A DNA stretch of 64,000 bases, taken from positions 1,178,001 to 1,242,000 of the forward strand of contig JANCIK010000004.1 in assembly GCA_028532985.1 (NCBI GenBank), read 5' to 3'. This document shows, piece by piece, positions 33,970-45,624 of this stretch. Under the pieces are notes generated by a model. The model saw only the letters and a program-made list of their open reading frames with translations, had not been told where the DNA came from and made no database searches. Every line of letters starts with the position of its first letter. Positions within the stretch are counted from its first letter, which is position 1. Origin of the DNA: Stropharia rugosoannulata. Taxonomy: Eukaryota; Basidiomycota; Agaricomycetes; Agaricales; Strophariaceae. Made by a program: the position numbers and the translations under genes.

Positions 33970-34257
33970 AGGCTATACAAAGATGGTATTTATGAGAGAA
34001 AAGAACGATTCTAAACAAGAACAAGTCCCGGATAATGCATCAAGCAAGTCGATCGTCGACCGTAACGCGTAAGGAGCGTGATCAAAACATGCGCACTCGC
34101 TTGCCGCTTGCGAACACCATGGCCATGGACCCTTTTTACTTCACGCCGAGCGTCTCAAAAACTATGTTCGTGAATCTGTTGGGATTGAAGGCAGGGAACG
34201 GCTCTATATGCTTCGCATCAAATCCGTCAAGGACCTCAGGCAGATCCCTGGTACGAG

Positions 34258-34748
34258 TTAGCGTTCCCAAGCAGATATAAGATCAAGGCCGTACTCGACT
34301 GTGGCAGACTTTAGATACCCCATAGACTGCAAAGACGTGGCGAGTTCTTCTTGATGATTGTCCAACAATGTCGGGTTAGGCACGACGATCATAACCTTTC
34401 CTTTGCGCAGAACATCCAAAATCGTCCCCGAACCTAATGGACACGTCAGGATAAGTTACACTCATGTAACCATAGCTCACCAGCATGGCTGATAACCAGG
34501 TCGGCCTTGTTGAACTCATGTTCTAGGGATGGCTTGAACTTCCAGTACTCGATATCTACCCCACACCTCGTTAACTTCGCCACTTGTCCACTCTTAATGT
34601 TTTCTGCCAGTCCGAACGCCGAATCCCCACATTGGATTACGAGAGATGTATAGCCATTTTTCTTCAGAGATGACAAGAATTTCTCTTCAAAAACAGAGGC
34701 TATTAGTGAATCAAAACGTGTTGATCCAACAGTCAGAAAGGCCAACAT
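34258..34748 (-). CDS. ALG13: UDP-GlcNAc transferase catalytic subunit Alg13
   Basis: With membrane partner Alg14 it adds the second GlcNAc to dolichol-PP-GlcNAc on the cytosolic face of the ER. ATG 34748: [20 protein letters not shown], the classical TVGSTxFDxLI opening. Then [39 protein letters not shown] and LVISHAG before an intron (about 34435-34480), then [20 protein letters not shown] and [16 protein letters not shown], with the end at 34258 (DLISAWER). About 150 residues, close to family length. The adjacent gene ALG3 acts later in the same lipid-linked oligosaccharide pathway. Confidence 0.92.
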
Positions 34749-34995
34749 GAAGGTGCTGATGAAAGAATGTCGACCTGCCAGTCCTCATACAAATACATGC
34801 CCTTACACGGCTAATAAATATTGTTGAGCCTACTATTTTATTTTAGTGACTTGCTCCCAATGTTGCATAGACCCAATTCAATTCCTATGTTTATATTATT
34901 CTAATAACTCATGTCCTGTTGTAGAAGGCAATTATTTACACGTTCTACAGTACGGTTCTATCGAAGATCACTGCAAGTGGAAAGATAGACTGTAC

Positions 34996-36554
34996 TTATA
35001 CACCTCTGGCTATATGCGTGTTTTTGCCTGGCGGTTGTACTCCATTTGTGCAACCAAACCAAACACCAATCAAAAGGAGTGTGTTACAACCCAAGAGTAC
35101 CCCGGACGATAATGGCGTAGAAGGGAAAATGTTCCAAGCGTATTCAATACCCAGCAGAAGGGCAAGTCTATCAACAATGGTTAACACTAGGAATGTATTG
35201 TAAGACGTGAAATTCCACTTGCTTCAATGGTATCGGAAAGTGAGTTCTCCAGGCGAGGAAGGGGAGCTGTTGAGCATACCAGGAGTAGAACTGGTAGTGA
35301 AGCGAGCGAGCAAAGATTATTCCAATGAGGTTTGAAGTAAAAAGAACAGTGGCAATATCTGGTTGTGATGTAAATAAATAAAAATGAACTAGTCGCATAA
35401 CAATTTCACTTACAATCAGGTGTTATAGGGGCCAGTGCGGGGGAACGTTGAGGGCGTGCAATGCCCCGTAACAAGACCTTGTAGGTCCCACCATCAGGTC
35501 GACACCACTGGAATGCACCAAAGGCGATCAGAGTACAAGCATGTCCGATCAGAAGAGAGGTTGCCAGATGGCTACTCAAGAATGTTTCTTCGTCGAAAAT
35601 TCTCCAGTTGACCGTCCATTTATAGAGGAATACGCGCCCGAAATCAAAGGCACATCGGAGGTAAGCCCAAGGATCTTCCTGGAGAAACGGGACCGCAAAA
35701 AAGACTTGGGTGACGAGTATTAATCCCATGTACGCCGCAGTCCGGAATAACCCCTTTTGTTTAAACAGAATGACCAAAAGGCCAGGAAGGTATAAGATGA
35801 CTCCCATCTTGACCGACAATGCAGCGCTATTGAGACAGATGAGAAAGCCTTGTAAGATACAAGCGGATGCACGACACTGTCAAGCTCCTCACCTGAAGAG
35901 TAGAATACCAGTGTCACTGAACTCCTGTTGGAATGCTAAGATTGCAGCTTGGACGACCACAACACTCCAACAGTCATTGAATAACCTCAAAGCAAATATA
36001 GAATGAAGGCGCTTGCTGAGGGGCAGTAAAAGAAGGACCCAGTTCGGAATATGACCTGCAGAGCGGTATATAGAGCAGGATAGCACAAGCGATACCAAGT
36101 AAAGCGCTCCGTATATATGCTGAGCTAAGTGAATATCTTTGCCGCCGTTGGTGACTTCGTAGAGTACTTCATGAATACGAACATGACCTGCTGGATAGCT
36201 AGGAAGTATTAGGCAGTTGTATAATCTTATACACAACACTTACATACACTAATGGCCCAGTAGGTCCTGCAATAAGACTGTAATTGCGCTGTCCATGTAG
36301 AAACAATTTAGTTTGATACATATACGTTTCCCAGTCAATTTCGGTGTCTAGATCAGAGATGATGAGCACTCATGGAGATGGGGGGATAAGTGTACGGATG
36401 ACTGACAAGACACATAGTTTATAATGAACGCTGTGAGGAGCACATCGCCAATGATGACCAAGGCAGCCAGATACCAGAAGTACTTAGGTCGAAACAGCAA
36501 TGCTTTGGAGAGGCCGAAAGTGCTTTCCACCACAGAGTAAAAGGAGATTGCCAT
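34996..36554 (-). CDS. ALG3: Dol-P-Man alpha-1,3-mannosyltransferase Alg3
   Basis: ER membrane enzyme adding the first lumenal mannose to Man5GlcNAc2-PP-dolichol. ATG 36554 with [20 protein letters not shown] as the first transmembrane segment. Conserved Alg3 blocks are the [20 protein letters not shown] lumenal loop, [89 protein letters not shown] and [20 protein letters not shown]. Multiple hydrophobic spans throughout. About six introns; the C-terminal exon has [20 protein letters not shown] and ends at 34996. A short first exon after the start segment encodes a region about 36.24-36.36 kb that I place less exactly. Head to head with the AAA ATPase, 292 bp apart. Confidence 0.93.
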
Positions 36555-36846
36555 AGTTTATTAATATGTAGAGTAATCTGCCATGTGCAGCCGTTGGAGT
36601 TGGGAGGTACGATTTAGGCGCTGAGTAGCGTGCGTGGCATTTGACGCGCCTGATCGGTAGTAGCGGCCCGATAACTGACACGTGATCTAACTGGATTGCT
36701 CCCGGCCAGGGCCATTACTCCAATCATTTCACTCGGACTGCATTCAACAGTCAACTGCTACTTGTGGAAGAATCCGAGGTCGGCGCACCTGCAGAAGGAC
36801 ATTCGATTGCTGTGCTCATCGGACGTCCTACGTTCCTTTTATCTTA

Positions 36847-39800
36847 ATGCGCTCGCATTCTTTCTTGCGCAAGCCGCACTTAATTTTGAAGCGGTCAAGT
36901 TTTACACACCCCGCTTCGTCATTCCGCGCGCCTGGTTCGTGTACACTGAAGTATCGTAACCTCGAACCTTCGATCACTGGCTTACATTCGAAGCGATTTC
37001 TCTCTACTGGTGCTCCGGCTTCTGTAGGACCAGAAGAAAACATAAAACAAGGCGACCTTCGGGCAGAGTTTGAACAATTACTAGAAGAAGACAGTTTATT
37101 ACCATCGGAAGAGCCGGACAAGGATAAAGCTCTTCCAAAACCACGACGACGTGCCAATGGGACACCAGCAAAGGAAACCGTTTCCATAGAGCTACCTGCT
37201 GGCTTAGAAAACGATATTCTCTACGTACCGACACAGAGTTTACTCGACTCCCGACCCGGTGGTTTACCTCCACCAGAAATTTTTGAGGAGGCACTTGATA
37301 ACCTACTTATCACATTTAATCCACATAATCAAGTTCGCTCGCTCAGCGGTAACTCAGCAGGACCCTCCGGCCAACCTACTGAACCTACTTTGGGACTTTA
37401 CTGTCCTATTGAAGGAGGGGATTATGTCTTGGACCTCACCGTTCATGAACTAGCGTATCAGACAGGGGCAGAGGTTGTTATTCTGGACACTGTTCATCTG
37501 GCTGCTGGGGAGTTTGGACCGTTTGGCAAAGGTGATTTTCGTTCTACTAGCTTATATTTGAAATTTTCAACTTTTTTGCAGCTGGTAGCGCACTAAACCT
37601 ACCCGAAAACCCATTGCATTTTTCTGCACCTCAACTACAGCCGCTAGATTCTGGTCGTGACCAGAACTCTAATGAGGTGTCAGAAGAAGGAGATCCATCG
37701 TTTATGTTCTCTCCAGCAACGAAGTTGTCGTTATCTCTTCCGAAGGCCTTGAGTCAATTTCCCTTTCCCGGCCGTATATCGGCGTCAGCTTCACGTAAAA
37801 CTGGGCCTACAAAATTAGACAGCCTATTCGAGACATTGGTTAACCTGCCGGCTCCTCAAAAGAGCCCAGAACAGGCTCCTAGCGCTGATAGCAACTCACG
37901 ACCGCGCTTGATATACATACGTGACTTCCCAACGCTGGGGCGTTCTTCTTCCCTTTGGTACCCATCCCTTTTGGCTGCCGTCAGGCAACGACGACGTACT
38001 TACGGCCCATCGTCTCCTGTTACTGTAATTCTCGGTATGACTCCTCCCGTGACCCCTCCATCTCACGAAAATTCATCCGGCCCGAGTAACTTGATGAGCC
38101 TGCTCATGAACCGCAACTCCTCAGCTTCACAAACGCACGGGAGTCGCAGGTCTGAACCTGCGGGTGACTGGGGCGAGGGCGAAGCCGCTGATATTGCACG
38201 AGAGAAAAGACTTCGTGCACGGCTACGAAAGTGGGAAAAAAGCACTTCAGGATTCCAAGACGAACTTGCACCTCCAGCAACTCAATCTGAAGATAGTGAA
38301 AATAACATGTTGGGTGCCCATATTGTCGTGATTGGTGGTCCTGAACCAAATCCTTCGTCTATTGGTTCTGGTGCGTCCAGATCATCAGGAGAAAACGCCT
38401 TACAATTTTTCCGTTCCACCACGCTAGTGCCACGGTCGCGGTCGTTGATGGAGGAAAAGGAGACCCGCATCGCCAGGAGACGGGAAATTAATGAACTTAT
38501 CATGCGTATGGGAGTCGGGGTAGTTGGTGGCATAATGGAAGAAGCATCTGCTTCTGATGTATTGCTTGGATCTGTTGGGAACACCGAAGATCCTTCTTCG
38601 TCTCCTTTGTCAACACTGAAGTCTTTATGGGATGATTGGGGGCATAAAGTCGAAGTTTGGAGCAATGTTCGCAAAATTGCGGACCGCGCAGTGGGCAGCG
38701 TGATGATGAGACAGCGTGCCTTGACTGCAGGCCATGCCAATCTGACTTTGGATTCTATGACAATTCCGTGGTCTGCCGTTCAAGCAGCCTGGATATCGAA
38801 CCATTCCATGATCAGTTCCCGGAAAACCTGGCTTAAGGATGCAATGGGTCATCTAGCTATAGGCGATGATTTGGGTGAAGGACAGGACGACCTCTCACAG
38901 GCAGGTTCTGCCACGGATAAGGTCGTCGAGGCCATCAAGAACGACCCCGATTTAGATTCCCATGAATCTCGATTGTTATCTTGTATTGTGGATTCTGGTC
39001 AGCTTTTCTGTCAAGTGCTCTCATTTCACAGTCATTAATGCCTTATACTTTTTCAAGGTTCAATAAATACGACCTTCAACCAAGTTCACTTACCACCCCA
39101 GACAATCGATGCTGTTCGCACGATTGTTTCTTTGCCTCTGCTACACCCCCAAGCATTTCAACATGGAATTCTGAAGGATCACGGCATGACTGGATGTCTT
39201 CTCTTTGGGCCTCCTGGCACAGGCAAAACACTGGTTGTTCGAGCATTAGCCAAAGAAGCAGGGTGCCGTATGCTTGCTATATCCCCTTCAGATGTCATGG
39301 ACATGGTACGCGAATTCTTTACTATTTAATATATCGAGCTGAAACGGCACTTTCCCGTCGTAGTACGTGGGTGAGGGGGAGAAGCTTGTCAGAGCTGTTT
39401 TCTCTCTCGCACGGCGACTGTCGCCTTGTGTGGTATTCTTGGATGAAATCGATGCCCTGTTCGGCGCAAGGATGTCTGCCCGAGAAAGCGGAAGTGCGTT
39501 CGCGCACCGCGGTGTTATCACGGAGTTCATGCAAGAAATGGATGGCCTCAAATCTTCCAAAGATGACAACGTCATCGTCATTGGTGCCACCAACAGACCA
39601 TTCGACCTTGATGATGCTGTTTTGCGTCGCCTTCCCCGCCGACTCCTCGTAGACCTACCGGGAGAGAAAGAACGTCACAGTAAGCTTGTTATAATATGTT
39701 TTGTCTACTTTCCTAATACACTTATGAAGCAATACTGAAAATATTGCTTCGCGATGAGCAAATGGCCGACGACGTCAATATCGAAGCCTTGGCCAAGAAG

Positions 39801-40383
39801 ACAGATGGCTTCTCTGGATCAGATTTGAAGCGTAGGTTATTTTTTGTAGTTCGTAGACTGCTCGCTCATATTTCCAACAGATCTTTGTGTATCAGCTGCT
39901 CTCGATTCCGTGAAGGAGAATACAGTTCTCCCTTGGACGTCGCATCGTACCGCTATTGTTCCAAGTGCCTCCTCTCTTCCTGCTACGGACTTGCCCACTA
40001 CGCCCATATCAACGGCAGCAGATCCTCTTACACAGGAAAATCCCAATGCGGCTGAACCAATGTCACAAACTACTGAAGAAGTTCAAATGGATGCAAAGTC
40101 GGCTGCGCTTCCCAGCATTTCTGACGTTGAGATTAAGCAACGTACGCTAAGGCTTAGTAATTTCACGCAAGCCTTGAAGGAAATTACACCTTCGTCTTCG
40201 GAAACGCTAGGAAGTTTAGCAGAACTTCGCAAGTGGAATGAAGAATTTGGTGAGGGCCGCAAGGACAAGAAAAGGCGCCAAGTTTGGGGTAAAGGCCGCT
40301 TTGGATTTGTTAATACTCTTCCGAAGGACATCCCACAGGAGGGCCGAGTCGTTGCTGAGAAGTCTACTTCTGAAGTGGCATAA
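36847..40383 (+). CDS. Mitochondrial-type AAA ATPase (Msp1/ATAD1-related fungal family)
   Basis: ATG 36847. The N-terminus [19 protein letters not shown] is basic and Ser-rich and lacks acidic residues, as expected of a mitochondrial presequence. A long fungal-specific region follows ([40 protein letters not shown]) with low-complexity segments. The single AAA module has [20 protein letters not shown] (Walker A), [14 protein letters not shown] (Walker B) and [20 protein letters not shown] (sensor 1 and Arg region). The C-terminal motif [20 protein letters not shown] is typical of meiotic-clade AAA proteins in fungi. Introns: about 37530-37582, 38993-39070, 39305-39365, 39680-39728 and 39832-39880. 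About 1,080 residues. Related to Msp1 and spastin-type ATPases, but the specific substrate is not known to me. Confidence 0.82.
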
Positions 40384-40479
40384 TAAATATATACATAATG
40401 TTGTCATAATAGTATCATTGTTCTATCACATTGTAGAATCTTTTAACATGTCATTAGGACTTTTAAAATCATTAAGTCG

Positions 40480-41747
40480 TTAATGCCTTGTACTTCGACG
40501 CGTCCGTTGTGTGCCTTGAGTAGTTTGTGTGGGTTGAGATTCATCGTCCTCATCAACCTCTTCGGTGTTACCCCTTCGAGTAGCCCGTTGCTTCCCTTTC
40601 CCGTTAGCTGTCTGCGGCGGAGGGGAGTCTTGTGTGAGAGGTTCCTCCTCTTCCTCTTCATCGCTTTCCTCTCCATCCGCGGTTCGGGCACGCCTTCTTC
40701 TATCATCGCCCTCTTGAGCAGCGTCTTCACCTACAGGAACAAGCTGCTTGTCTTTAACATCCCATGGCTCGTTGCAAGAAGGACATGTGATGTCTTTCTT
40801 CCCTTTACGGAAATGTTTGAGGCAGTGGAAATGCATTCGGACTTTGCAATTTGCAGTGTAGCAAGCGATGCCGCGGGTCATTGTCTGCCCAAATTAGACG
40901 ATGAATGTGAGGAATTAAAGAGAACGACTCACTTCGAAGCAGATTGTACATTCAATTATGTCTTCTGAATATGTTGATTTCAGGTAGGGATGAAGCTCGA
41001 GAAGAGATCTAGTAGACAGAGAATAACGACCCTTCCTGTAGATTTGTTAGAAAAAGATAATCACTTTGAAATATGTAATTACACGAACTTGCTTTTCAAT
41101 AACCACCCTTTGGCAACAAAACTTGCAAGGACTATTTCAGCTTGGGCCTTGGTGAGATTGATTTTCGACGAAGTTAATTCACGCAAAGCCGCGATTGAAG
41201 AAACAGAGTAAGCCTCTCGAGGAGCCAGAATGATTTGATCTACCTGTCGATGAGTGAACGTTCACGACTTTGAATGAAATATGAGCGTTACTGAACACTC
41301 ACGATAGCTTTGAAGAAGGCAATTTCAGTAGGGGTATAGTCTGTAGCCATCTGAGCTATCTCGTCATCCTTTCTGTTCACCTGAAGTTGATTAGTTATTA
41401 ATCATGCTTATCTACGTCAAGGGCTCACAATAGCATACATCTCTTTTCCTGACAGTTCGTCACGCTGAGCTCGGAATTCAAGGTCCAGTTTATCCAAGGA
41501 TCTGTTTATACGGGCCACAAAATCTTCCCATGCTGGTCGGTTACTCTCAAACCTCAGATTTAATGCTGGGGTGCAAGCTAAAACATGGCCGGTCAGCATA
41601 CATGGCCACTGGGAGAGCATGGTGGCGTCTACCATTCACCGCTTCTATGCTTTTCTTCAAGAGCACTTGTGCGAGTGTAGCAGACATCACTCCACGCGAG
41701 AGTACAGCTTGAAGGAATAGCCTGTCTACGTCAGATGCGGTGACCAT
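40480..41747 (-). CDS. NSE1: Nse1, RING-type subunit of the SMC5/6 complex
   Basis: Nse1 works with Nse3 and Nse4 in the SMC5/6 complex for recombination repair and replication stress, as a ubiquitin ligase. ATG 41747: MVTASDVDRLFLQAVLSRGV, followed by MSATLAQVLLKKSIEAVN and, after an intron, ACTPALNLRF. Winged-helix segments follow (NRKDDEIAQMATDYTPTEIA, FFKAIVEQIIL, LTKAQAEIVLASFVAKGWLL). The C-terminal variant RING is CTICFEIMTRGIACYTANC, then MHFHCLKHFRKGKKDITCPS and CNEPWD. The tail is acidic and basic, low complexity. An ACGCGT box lies 67 bp before the ATG, fitting S-phase expression (inference). Confidence 0.9.
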
Positions 41748-42090
41748 AGTGAGGAAAGCTGATGACCGAACGCGATTGGCGCTTTTGGTGAAAGTTAGTG
41801 TTAATGATCAAAGACGCGTCGCGGTGTCAAAGTGACTAAAATGACTTCCGAAATAAGAAGGACGCCACAAGTCACGTCGTGTGACCATACGACATCCGTG
41901 TCGCGGCTGGAGCTTAAGATCAGGAGGGTGTTTGGCAAGTGTTTGGAGGGTCTAGTTGGGATGTACTGGGAATACATCGCGCATCCAACATGCGAAAATA
42001 CGTACAAGGACAACAACTATTGGCTAAAGATGACCTTACAGTACCTATGCGTTTATTGCTTGCACCCTCCCAAGATTTTGCAAGTTTTCA
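41748..42090. other. Intergenic: NSE1 promoter and CHO1 3' flank
   Basis: 343 bp. Apart from the ACGCGT box, no feature seen; overlapping open frames on both strands are unlike known proteins. Confidence 0.5.
41814..41819 (+). promoter_or_regulatory. MluI cell-cycle box before NSE1
   Basis: ACGCGT 67 bp before the NSE1 start, in the context GACGCGTCGCG. It is the consensus of the MBF cell-cycle factor. The motif is common in this window, so the link is tentative. Confidence 0.35.
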
Positions 42091-42925
42091 TTACAGCTTT
42101 GGTACCCGAAGGGTCTTGCTGACCATGGCTGCGGCCAAACAGCCAAAAATCAAACTGGCATAATGCACCTCTCCGCGACCGCCAACCTGTCCCCACAAAG
42201 TAGTTGTTCCCCAAGGCAGCCCTTGTTGTCCGGCAATCCAACCCTTGCTTGCCCAGTAGGATAAAACGCCCACTAGTACAAGCGACGACGGAATGGGCAG
42301 CCCTTCAAAGTATTTTGCCTTGCCTCCATTATTTTTTGGGATAAGAGCAACGGTAGCATTGAATCGAGCAAGTCGAGCAAGTCCACAGCAGATGAAGCCG
42401 GTTAGGCAGACCGTATCCAAATAGGTTCTGAGACCAACCACGAAAGCTAACAACGCAGGAGCTACTCCGAATGAAATCTGTGGAGAGAGAGTCAGAGCAG
42501 TCATAGATACTATAAACATTTAAGTACCGACCAAATCAGCCAAGCTGTCTAATTCTTGGCCCAACATACTGCTGGATTTCCTCCATCTAGCCACCTTGCC
42601 GTCCAAGCAGTCGAACATGAGCCCTGCCAGTGGGAAGACCATTGCCGACCATAGATAGTCCGGATCGTTCGTTAACAGATAATGTGCCGATGAAAATATT
42701 GAGAACGACCCGCACACGCCATTCATTATTGTGACGAGGTCAGCCAGTCGAAAGTTCCTATTACACGTGAAATAACTTAAACTCATTAACCCACCGACAG
42801 GAACGAAAACCAGCATACCTGACTAGCGAGAAATGCCCCTCTGTATCTTCATATTGGTGAAGCGCATGAGCCTTTTTCTCAGCTTCAGTTTCGTGCTTTT
42901 TCGTAGCGGTTTTTCGTTGGTTCAT
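42091..42925 (-). CDS. CHO1: CDP-diacylglycerol-serine O-phosphatidyltransferase
   Basis: Makes phosphatidylserine from CDP-diacylglycerol and serine in the ER membrane. ATG 42925: [20 protein letters not shown], a short hydrophilic head. After a splice the segment [20 protein letters not shown] is followed by the CDP-alcohol phosphatidyltransferase motif DG-x2-AR-x8-G-x3-D-x3-D, read as [20 protein letters not shown] and [15 protein letters not shown]. Further membrane spans: [20 protein letters not shown], then [35 protein letters not shown] and a C-terminal [20 protein letters not shown]. About 245 residues. Residues DG, AR, G, D and D are all intact. Confidence 0.94.
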
Positions 42926-43196
42926 GATGACGACGGACGTGGTTCGGTGAGGAGAGGCGAGGAGCCTCGCTACATCGAGGCTATTCTTGTCACTGCATGT
43001 CACTATCAAGAATGTCACAATTAACACATGCTTGGCACCGTCAATTGACGATTTGCAAGCTCAATGTAAGCTAGAAGCACAAATTAAATGACAAACATTG
43101 GAAATGTGGGTGACTATGACTACAATAAATAAGTACAGAACGATACAGAGCGACCTTGGAGCGACCATAAAATACAGAAGAATTGGCATAACGCCC

Positions 43197-45015
43197 CTAG
43201 TCAGTCACCATTGCATCCTCTTTCGGTTTGGCGAGCTCCATGCTCCTTGCAGCATATTGATTAGGGTGTGTAACACTTTCACCGCCTCCAACACCTTCTC
43301 CTTTGGCGACCCCGGATGAAGAATGGGTCAGTTCAAACACACGAGTACATGCCACATGATAGTGTTGGGCTTTAACCGCGGCCATGATTTCCGGGAGGTC
43401 TGCAACCCGGAGGCCTTGCTGGGAATATGATGATAGAAGGGCTGATTGTAAATTTTCCGGAGAATACGTGCGATAAGGGCAACCATGCTCAGAAGGCCCG
43501 GGCGTCAAAATTTGCAGGCAACTGATGGATGGCAGACATGAGATATTCATTCAAGCACCTGGAAAAGGAGAAGTACCTTTTGGCGGGATAGTTAGCGCGC
43601 TTTCCCTCTAAGCCGTATTGATGACGAATGTTATATTTGTGCTCCTTGTTAAATTTATCATCGGTCATTTTTTTACTGAAGGCTTTGCGCCAAAATGCTA
43701 GAGCTTCTTCAATGGACAAACCAAGGACCTAATATCTCGTTAGGAAAAGTAATGTGCAAGTAGGGCGTCAAGGCGGACACACCTTCAAGAATAAACCATA
43801 CTGCAGACGACCGAAATGCTTGAGATGATCATCTCGTCTCAGGTTTTCATGTAGAATTCTCATGCAAAGAGGGAAATGCTGCTTGGCGAGACTGTCAATT
43901 TGTTCAGCCTTGATATTTTCTGTGTTCCCGGCCTCCGCAGCACTTGTCCATTCTGCTGATATGCCCGCCAAAAATCCTTGTGACAGGTTGTCCAGAATAG
44001 GTATGAGACGAGTATCTTCATCCAGGCGAGGTAGAAGTCTCGCTGTCAACTGTAGTATCGTGTCAGATTTCCTCGCGTATTGGAACAACCTTGCTGCATA
44101 CCTCTAATGCTCTTTGAAGACGATCTTCAAACTCTTGGAATACAATACTTGAAATTTCGCGACTTGGAACGTACGCCCATCCTCCCTTTAAGAAAACCTT
44201 TCTTCTCTCTATAAGGTCAGGAACTCGTGTCCATTTAACCTGTGTTGATGTTTAAGTAATGAACACTGCATATGGAGATGATAAGCACCTTGAAGTATTT
44301 CTCTGCGCGGTCTGGCTCCCCTTTAGCAAGTTGAGATGCTGCGCTAAGCTCCTTGTGGTATTGCTTTTGTTCGTCTGCTTCCACCTATTCATCGGTTATG
44401 TCTGAGTGAATCTGCGACAATTGAAATAGACAAACAGGTATCCAGTTAAAATCACGCGAGTTCAAAAAATTTGTGCGTTCCGTAATGAGGTCTGACTGGT
44501 AGCGAATCTTAAAGAGAGTGGACTCCGCTTTGACGAATCGTCTCCGCAGATCTTCTCTATTGAGAGTCGGTTAAGACGTCGGAATTCAAGCAGGACAGAC
44601 TCACGATCGGCAAAAAGCAAGCCTCAATACGAAATGGCTGAGATGATCCCTCCTGCGCTCCACATCAATGTCTGAGTTTTTGTCCACTGTCGGAGATAGA
44701 GGGAGATATTTGCTGCATTGCTTTTCCGTCACGTCCCTCAGCTCCTCAAAGGTACGGTTTCGGGCTGCGGACGACTCTATCTCCGCTAAAATACGCAGTC
44801 TGTCCAGAGCACATGTCTCAAATTCTTCGATCGTAACGTCAAATGTTGGCGGCGTATCATAGCTACGTAGCTCTAATGAGTATTTTTCACAGAAGAGAGG
44901 CAGGTGTAGAGGAGTGGGCGTACAAGTTCAGCCTGTGTGGGTACTTGAGTAGGCTATGGTGTTGAACTTGGGCAACAGATTTGAAGTCATTCGACGTAGT
45001 AGATGCCTTATACAT
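43197..45015 (-). CDS. PRI2: DNA primase large subunit
   Basis: Regulatory iron-sulfur subunit of primase in DNA polymerase alpha-primase. ATG 45015: MYKASTTSNDFKSVAQVQHH, then SLLKYPHRLNLY-type opening. Recognisable blocks are YSLELRSYDTPPTFDVTIEE, the helical domain with RDHLSHFVLRLAFCRS, QHFPLCMRILHENLRRDDHL, KHFGRLQYGLFLK, LSIEEALAFWRKAFSKKMTD and YNIRHQYGLEGKRANYPAKR. The four iron-sulfur cysteines are visible (PLCMR, SCLQIL, HGCPYR, VACTRVF). The Ser-Cys junction is restored by an intron of about 37 nt near 43520-43560. The tail (MELAKPKEDAMVTD) is low complexity. Two ACGCGT boxes stand about 90-105 bp before the ATG. Confidence 0.95.
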
Positions 45016-45624
45016 TTTGAAGGGAGGAACAACGCGATTATGAGAGATTTCTACGCGCCTGTTGGCAAGGCTAGCGGGGAAAGGAGGTGAACGATGGCAG
45101 AGACGCGTTCACGCGACGCGTCTAATGTAAGGGCACAACAGTTGCAAACGCAACTTGTCTGCACCGCCACATATTATTTAAATGCGGTCTTAACAAAACT
45201 TTTGAGAAAATTTAAACTTGTCGATTCAGGCTCGTCTATACATATATATGTCTAAAATTGACAGGCTGTGATTTAATGCAAGTCATAAAAAATATTTATG
45301 TAGTGATATACAGAGAAATAAAAACGTTTAGATGAAAGAGGGCGGTACTGAATCTGCATATTAAAAATGATCGTACACAGGACAAAACTTAATAACTGGC
45401 ACAAACACAAAACTGGCAAAAGATCCAACCCTGGTCAAAAACACGTACACGTTGAAATAGTTGAAAAAGATACAGTAGAGAAGGTGTTATGGTGTTTCAC
45501 ATGAATGGTAAAGTCAAGTCCAATGAGTCGTAAAGGTCGTAAAGGAGTGAATGAAATTTAGGACCCATAGGCAAACCCAGTGGTGTGTATCAAATTTATG
45601 GTATATCATGGTCCTGTGATTGAA
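45016..45624. other. Intergenic: PRI2 promoter and syntaxin 3' flank
   Basis: About 610 bp. The left 110 bp holds the paired ACGCGT boxes; the rest is AT-rich with no gene or repeat seen. Confidence 0.55.
45103..45121 (-). promoter_or_regulatory. Paired MluI cell-cycle boxes before PRI2
   Basis: Two ACGCGT sites (45103-45108 and 45116-45121) 7 bp apart, within GACGCGTTCACGCGACGCGTC, about 88-106 bp before the PRI2 start. This arrangement is classical for MBF (Mbp1-Swi6 type) control of DNA replication genes. Binding is inferred. Confidence 0.6.
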
